Made by a program: the position numbers and the translations under genes
Shown here: in pieces, positions 57,736 through 64,000 of the stretch
Layout: each line of letters opens with the position of its first letter
Numbering within the stretch: the first letter of the stretch is position 1
DNA from: Antedon mediterranea
Lineage: Eukaryota; Echinodermata; Crinoidea; Comatulida; Antedonidae
Assembly (NCBI RefSeq): GCF_964355755.1
Contig: NC_092670.1
Location: 28,753,795-28,817,794, forward strand
DNA: 64,000 bases
Direction of reading: 5' to 3'
The notes under the pieces: generated by a model
What the model was told of the DNA's origin: nothing
The model's input: the letters and a program-made list of their open reading frames with translations, nothing else
The model's database searches: none

Positions 57736-58177
57736 ATAACAGCGTGGAAAGGAGGCTTAAGAGGTTGAGAAAAAAATCGCGAGCGGGAATAACATACGCC
57801 GCCAATAGTTTGACTTTTCCATTCAATTCAAACATTTCATTCAAAAATTTCATTCAAAACATTTAATTCAAAACATTTCATTCAAAATAAAAACTAAAAA
57901 GGAATAACTGCATATAAGTACTTATAAGTGCGTATAATAGGATAAGGAGAGTGTCTGTTGACTGTGCCTCGTTAATGGCAGCATTTTGTACAATTATTTT
58001 CCACAACTAATTTTTGTGTAGATAGCTAGTGTAGAGATAATTTCCCCTACCTGAAAAATACATACTGCAATTTATTCAGATAGTTGTTTATCTTTAATTT
58101 CTAACGCTCGTTACATTTACTGTACGTACACAGACAGGTTTTTGATATACATTCATTATATTATAATATTAATGCTA

Positions 58178-58287
58178 CTAAATTGATCCCGTGATTTTAC
58201 GTATCTCCTCCGAAACCGCTGAATGGTACGTGCATTTGGCACATTGATGTTTCTTGACGAGCCGCACACGATTGGCTATATCACTTT
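58178..58287 (-). other. Possible terminal exon (weak)
   Basis: A good polypyrimidine tract and acceptor (TATCCTTAAAATTCAG|GA) precede RVRLVKKHQCAKCTYHSAVS and a stop soon after (TAG near 58180). The CxxC could be half of a zinc site, but no family is recognised and no partner exons were found. Confidence 0.2.
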
Positions 58288-59586
58288 CCTGAATTTTAAG
58301 GATACACAAAAAAAGGCTAAAAGTAACATAATGTTTACGGCCTAGTGGCCATGTTGTTACGTCACGTACCAACTACGCAACATTTTTTTGTTGTGTACTG
58401 CAATGGCCGGATCTACAAATATACCATGCCGGGCCGCCAACAAAAAAAATGTCTTTATTCTCGGCAGCCGGCCAACCGTATCGTATGATCGCGTCGTTGA
58501 AGTTTTAATTAATTACACCTATTCTAAGAATATAATGAATTTCGTAAATCACGGCTAGCCCAGTGAATACAACGCCGTGGCCATTGATATCAATGCTTCG
58601 AGTTCGAATCCGCAAAATGTATCACTGCTTAAAGCAAAAATCAAAACTAGACCACAATTTAATTTAAAAAGTAGCAAAAAAGATAACCACAAAAAAAAAA
58701 TCAAAATATCAAAAACTATTGACATAAAAAAAATGTGGATAAATAAAATTAAACAAACACACACACCCATAACGAATCCAAATGGTTTGATATATTGTTA
58801 ACATGAAAACAACTTCCCACCACAATTCTCAATATATTTTCATTCGATTTATATCCTAAATGTGACTTATTGCACACATCACTATTTCTGAGCACATTTT
58901 AAAACATAAACAAATATATAGGCCTTTAGTTTGGTATTTTATACTTATGTTAACTACAACCACCATGTGCACATATTGTGTTGATTTCAAGTATGTAAGC
59001 AGCTGTAGTTTTATTATTTCAACACTTTACACCTTAATTCTATAAATTACCAATTTATATTTTATAAAATGTTTTAAACTGCCGACTGATTGTTCAAGTC
59101 CCTTTCATACACATTATCACTTTCTGATGCGCACCCTAGATTAATATTCACAGCACCATTTTCTATTATTTTCATAAAGCCATATATCCAGCATTGCTTT
59201 CATTTATAGGTTACAGATATTTCAAAGCTAAGTAATACTTCGTGTATAACAAAATCAGTGGCCATAAATAGTTCTTTTTTTTTTTTCGTTTTTCAGAGTA
59301 ACTAATACCTTATAATTATTGTACTTTCCCAGTTAGCATACGTCATACAGAAATTCAGTTCCAACTGTTTGCTTAAAAGTAGCCTTGCAATTTGCAAATT
59401 AAGGTATTGTCAAGCAATTTTCAGATCAGTACAAGGCGGTAAATGAAATAAATACAGTACTGTACAATTGTATTTCAGTGAGATGAATGATGACGTTCAT
59501 TAAACTTAATAATGTAACAAGTAAGCTAAAGAAAAAATAGTTGTTAGATCTTGATCCCTTACTGTCTGTTAGTAAACCAAAATAAT

Positions 59587-61254
59587 ATTGGGTCATTCCA
59601 TGCCAACTCAACACATTTTCTGAAAATTATGGCTGGGTACCCCCTCAGATTTTCTTGAAACTTTCATATAATATGCAACTATATGTCTCACGAACACACC
59701 AAAAATTTCAGTTGCCAACTCCAAGTCGTTAAAAAGGTATGGCCATTTGAAAATGTGTCGTCTGTAGAATTTTTGGTCTTAATAAATTACCTTTTTGTAA
59801 AGTTACATTTTTAATTAGCCATATTTTAAAAAACTATTAAAGCTAATAAGCTGAATATATGATCTGATAAACTCTAACATAATTTTGATCATAGATTAAA
59901 AATATACTTTATACATAATTCATGAACATCCAAGAAGCGCACCAGCAGCAGTCTAATGATACTTCAATAAATAATGTACCTCCTGCATTTGATTCATTCT
60001 TTTGGTTTACTGTATTATCTTAAAAACTAAACATTGTATAATTTTGGAGAAGCAGCTACTGTACAGGTGTTTCAGTATACATGCGCGCGGGGGGGGGGGG
60101 GGGAGAGAGAGACGTGACACATTCATTACTTGATAATTATCAAATTTGTGCACATTTTGAGCACTTTGTCTTTTAAAACTATTCATTTTGTTACTTTGAA
60201 TGTTGCAGATAATGGATTCAGGATCAAAAGTTTTGCTAGGATAACAAGTTGTGATGTTCTAGTGGTTTTCAGTATAAAACTCCATGTCCATTTAAATATC
60301 GCGATTGTAGCAATATGTGCACACTATTTATGCACTTGAGCCATTTTTTACCACGTTATATCTCTTAAACTATTCATTTTGTTACTTTGAATGTTGCAGA
60401 AATGGATTCAGGGCCAAAAATTGTCTAAAATTGAATGTATTGAAAGCACTAGGAGATAAAATACTGAAATTATGATCTTCCGAAAATTGATGATAGCACG
60501 TTTTACATACATTGAATGTGCTATAAATATACACAAAATGCCCTAATTTAATAGTCATATTTGGACATGAAGGAATAAAGACACCAAACTGGTATTTGGA
60601 ACATAGCTGAATCATGCATTGATGAACTTATATGATGAGTTTCAAGTTTGAGAATTATTGCCCACAAGGTCAAAGTTCAAAACGAAAAAGTAATGATTTT
60701 TTGTATTTTGTGTCCCGAGTGACTTTTTGACGCGCAGTGTACCCCTAGGATGAATTTTTAAAATGATGTACTTTTTTGTATGGATACATTTAGTACCATA
60801 TATTAATAATGTATAGGAAAAAATCAATTTAAAAATGTATTTTCATATTTAAATATGGGGTAAAAATTGCCGAAGCTGTTTGCGACAAAATAAATTTGGG
60901 TCTCTAGGGACCAAAATCTCGAAAATTAACTGAGATACAGCTATTTTTTTTTCATATTTTTAATCTATGACCAAAATTATGTCAGTGTATCAATATTCAG
61001 CTTATTAGCTTTAATAGTTTTTAAAATATGGCTAATTAAAAATGCAACTTTACAAAAAGGTAATTTATTAAGACCAAAAATTCTACAGACGACACATTTT
61101 CAAATGGCCATAACTTTTAAACGACTTGGAGTTGGCAACTGAAATTTTTGCTGTGTTCGTGAGACATATAGTTGCATATTATATTTGAGTTTCAAGGAAA
61201 TCTGAGCGGGTACCCAGCCATCCCATTTGTTGAGTTGGCATGGAATGACCCTAT
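59587..61254. mobile_element. Long-inverted-repeat element FB5, FB3-like tips
   Basis: The tips ATTGGGTCATTCCATGCCAA and its near-exact inverse at 61235-61254 open arms of about 400 bp (CATTTTCAAATGGCCATA, TTAGCTTTAATAGTTTTTAA pair). The GGGTCATTCCAT tip matches FB3's right end. The loop holds a direct duplication (ATTCATTTTGTTACTTTGAA at about 60180 and 60373) and a G-run next to (GA)n at 60089-60112. No transposase. Confidence 0.85.
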
Positions 61255-62960
61255 TTGTAATGTTATCTTCTGTAGGCTTAACTTTTTTGGTTTGCTTGCT
61301 ACAATACTGTACAGTATCAATGATACTGCACTTGAATCGTTTCTTCATCTGTATACTTTCTGTATACATAATTTTCTGGTTTCAGTCTTGAACTCATTTT
61401 TCATCATTTTTCAAGACGAAACGGGTATGTTACTATTTTATTCATACAACACCAAGTAAACGTTAGGATATCCAAAAATACTCAAGACTTTTTTGGTTTG
61501 TTTGTAATTTCAATGATAATTATTAGTACTGTAGATACTGTATTATGTAAATGTTTTCTTTCTTTTATACTGTGTCATCATTTGTATTATGGGATGGCCT
61601 ATATCGATAGATAAAAAAAGACGTGACGAGTTATTAACTGGTTCGTGACAAAATTGTGCAGCCGGGGGTTATTAATGTAAAAATAATTAAATCATAGATT
61701 TTCATTTTTAAACATAAACAAATTATTTTTACTAAACAATCTTTTAGTTCAAACAATCATTTGATCTTGATTTGTCGTAAATGTAAATATGCAATAAATT
61801 ATCAAATCGTTTGATGTTTTGGGTTTTGTATCTCATCAGTTATATAAATGTTAATTAATAATAATTTGCCTTTTCGCCCTAAAATGAATTGAATCTTGAT
61901 TACAATACTCGGTTCTATAAAACTACATGTTTGTGGACATTACTATGGATGTATGTATGTAAATTAATAAAAACTCGCTATGTATTGACAAGGATAAATA
62001 TAAACACATTTAATCAAATGTTAATGTTCACACTGCGTAAATTATACCGTTACTTAATATTCAACATCAAAGGCTACAGGTGCTGTTAATAGCGTAAAAA
62101 GCATCGTTTAAATTCTAATTTATGATTTTAGATGTCGAAGGAAAAATCCACCTGTACGGCTTGGTACTGTAGTACATAGGGGAAATAATAATATGCCATA
62201 ACATAATGAACACACACTTAACTTGCAGTATAAAATGTGCTAACAGTGATTATAAAATCAACGACATACAGTACCGTCTGTTATACTGTAGTTGATACTC
62301 AAGTTTATCATAGCAAAACAAATATTATAATAGCCAATCTTGCAAATGAAAAATTGAATATGAAATGTCTGTAATAAAAACATTAAAATATACAATTCCA
62401 ACACGGTTTTCATAAAAATTTATTTTACAATAATTAATATATAGTCGATATTATCCCCTGTGTGTCGTGGTTTGATCATTAGCTGACACTAATATTAGGT
62501 CGTCTGTTTTCATGTGTTTTTTTAAGGAAAATCGTTTTATGCAAGAAACTTTATATCAGAGGGGTGCTAAATAAAACTATGATCAATGGTAGACCTTAAT
62601 TTAAGCATATAGGCCTAACATATTACCGTACCATTACAGTAGGATGAGGCCTACATTCGTATATACATGAGTAGCTGCCTTATTGTTTACTTTACTTTAG
62701 TCCTAACTCAAGTTGTTAAAAGACCACGGGTGGAAAAAATATATGTAGGTCCCTACTGAATGTGTCGTAAGATGTACTATATAAAGGCCTACATTAATGT
62801 GCTATCCATTCATGGTTAAAAGAATCGGCCGCTGTGGTACTGTACCGGTATTATCATTCAATTAAAAAACAAAACGTTCCGTGAAAAAAACAGGTTGAGA
62901 TTAACACGAACACACAATATTATTATATTATTTATTATTATCATTATTATTATTATCTAT
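61255..62960. other. No feature recognised
   Basis: About 1.7 kb of AT-rich sequence with no coding, RNA or repeat similarity visible; it ends in ATT-rich simple sequence from about 62920. Confidence 0.4.
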
Positions 62961-62969
62961 TATTATTAT

Positions 62970-63000
<31 letters not shown>

Positions 63001-63590
63001 CATCTTTATCGTTTCAAATTAATTAATTAAATTTCAGTATATATCACCGGGCGGTTTAGAATTAATGTTCATTGCCTGATGTGTATATATATATATATAT
63101 TTGTTTATATATATAAAAGTATCTCTTCTGAGATCCCGCCTCATGAATAAAAATACTGTAAGATGAGGACGTATCAATTTGATCTCTGGTGCGCGTGCGT
63201 ACAACTGAGGACCAGTGCTGTTCCGCCGTACCACGCCGAGAATGTTAAAGAGTCGCTATCCAATCGAGTTCGAACAATATATATATATATAGTATATATA
63301 TAATATATATATATATATATATTACTTTCTTTTATTCCTGTCCACCCAGGCAGTACTTGCCAACTCATATGCTATGACTTTATCCAAATTCCCTCACTTG
63401 CACTGATGAAGGGCTAGTGTTACCCGAAAGCTCTGCTAACTTTTCTGCCTGTTTACTTTTGATTTAGCTTTTCGCTTTTTATTTTTGTATCTCCATTGAG
63501 ATCCAGCCACTGATACCCACAGCATTGTCATTTTTTCAGTAATTTGCCTTTGGATTTATATATATTACTCTTATACATGCATCTGTGGCG
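62961..63590 (+). mobile_element. Mosaic of SINE S1 tail and Penelope-like block, copy 2
   Basis: After (TA)n (62971-63000), the S1 tail (CATCTTTATCGTTTCAAATT...CGGGCGGTTTAGAATTAATG) is present at 63000-63080 without its head. The leader block GCTGTTCCGCCGTACCACGC follows at 63220, then (TA)n, then CTGATGAAGGGCTAGTGTTA, CCCGAAAGCTCTGC and GAGATCCAGCCACTGATACC, as at 44.8-45.0 kb inverted. Confidence 0.65.
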
Positions 63591-64000
63591 CACTCCGTCG
63601 TGATTTTAGTGGAGTGACTTCCGCATTATGATATAAGTACCAACTCGGTCTCAATTAAAAACATCTTATTTCAATAGGTTAGCAGTGGAAATATTACAGT
63701 TGCATAATCCCTGTACTAAATACCGTAAGTCTTCAATTCAGATATCTATAAACTTCGTTTTATACAGATATAATAGTCAATTTAAAATAAATATTCATAG
63801 ATATCAATAAATATGACTCAGTACAGAAAAGTGGTGTTAAAGAAATAATATTGTGATGATGTGTCAATGTTGAGAGAGAAATATATAAGTCTATTCTATT
63901 TAATATCAGATAGGCCTACACATATATACCATGTGATCTTTGTTTACGTTACTCGTAGGCAGCTCATGATTTTTTATCTTTTAAACTAAAAAGCACTGTA

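Larger units (their letters stand above)
56158..57895. mobile_element. Foldback element with GAATGAAATGTTTT arms (1.7 kb), hosting other insertions
   Basis: The left arm starts with about 12 variants of GAATGAAATGTTTT (56158-56330), then GACATAACTATGTCAAGCAG and other single-copy segments. The right arm is the inverse, ending in CATTTCATTCAAAA iterations (57830-57890). The right arm is split by a 3' fragment of an L2-type element (57385-57735). The loop holds two SINEs and an array of AACACGAGCGATGT units (57190-57300). Confidence 0.82.

Overview
This 64 kb window comes from a large, AT-rich, intron-rich animal genome. CR1/L2-, Rex1- and Penelope-like retroelement remains, tRNA-derived SINEs, long foldback (inverted-repeat) DNA elements and a strikingly frequent TAGGCCTA palindrome fit a marine invertebrate deuterostome, most likely an echinoderm. 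That organism call is inference. There are no bacterial-style operons, and most of the long open frames are transposon remains.

Two host genes can be supported, both on the minus strand. Positions 21-1164 hold one large exon of a divergent HECT-domain protein; it ends at a clean splice donor and the catalytic part lies outside the window. The second is a complete Polycomb RING-finger gene of the PCGF2/PCGF4 (MEL18/BMI1) type. It runs from 45506 down to 13725 in eight coding exons of 48-252 bp (996 nt, 331 aa), found by following splice sites and reading phase. Its RING has all eight zinc ligands and its RAWUL domain is intact. None of its exons is long enough to stand out as a long open frame.

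Region by region: 1.2-2.5 kb is the HECT gene's 5' flank with two overlapping palindromes. 2.5-13.6 kb is dispersed and tandem repeats, many carrying TGACGTCA. 13.7-19.3 kb is the last PCGF exon, intron 7 and exon 7. 19.3-32.8 kb is PCGF intron 6, almost wholly transposons: a TA-flanked foldback, a Rex1-type element interrupted by another non-LTR element that is itself interrupted by a 1.8 kb foldback with a GCC target duplication, and a DNA transposon with long inverted repeats and a broken transposase-like gene whose end lies 18 bp from a PCGF splice donor. 32.8-45.5 kb holds the other PCGF exons with a CR1/L2 element, SINEs and two more foldbacks. 45.5-49.9 kb is repeats, among them arrays with perfect DR1-type AGGTCAAAGGTCA sites. 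49.9-51.4 kb is a frameshifted member of an expanded uncharacterised invertebrate family. 52-64 kb holds a pogo/Tigger-like MITE, a recent tandem duplication, several long-inverted-repeat elements, SINEs and Penelope-like blocks.

The main unusual signal is architectural: at least eight separate long inverted-repeat elements, several with arms built of tandem subrepeats, packed in and around one Polycomb gene.
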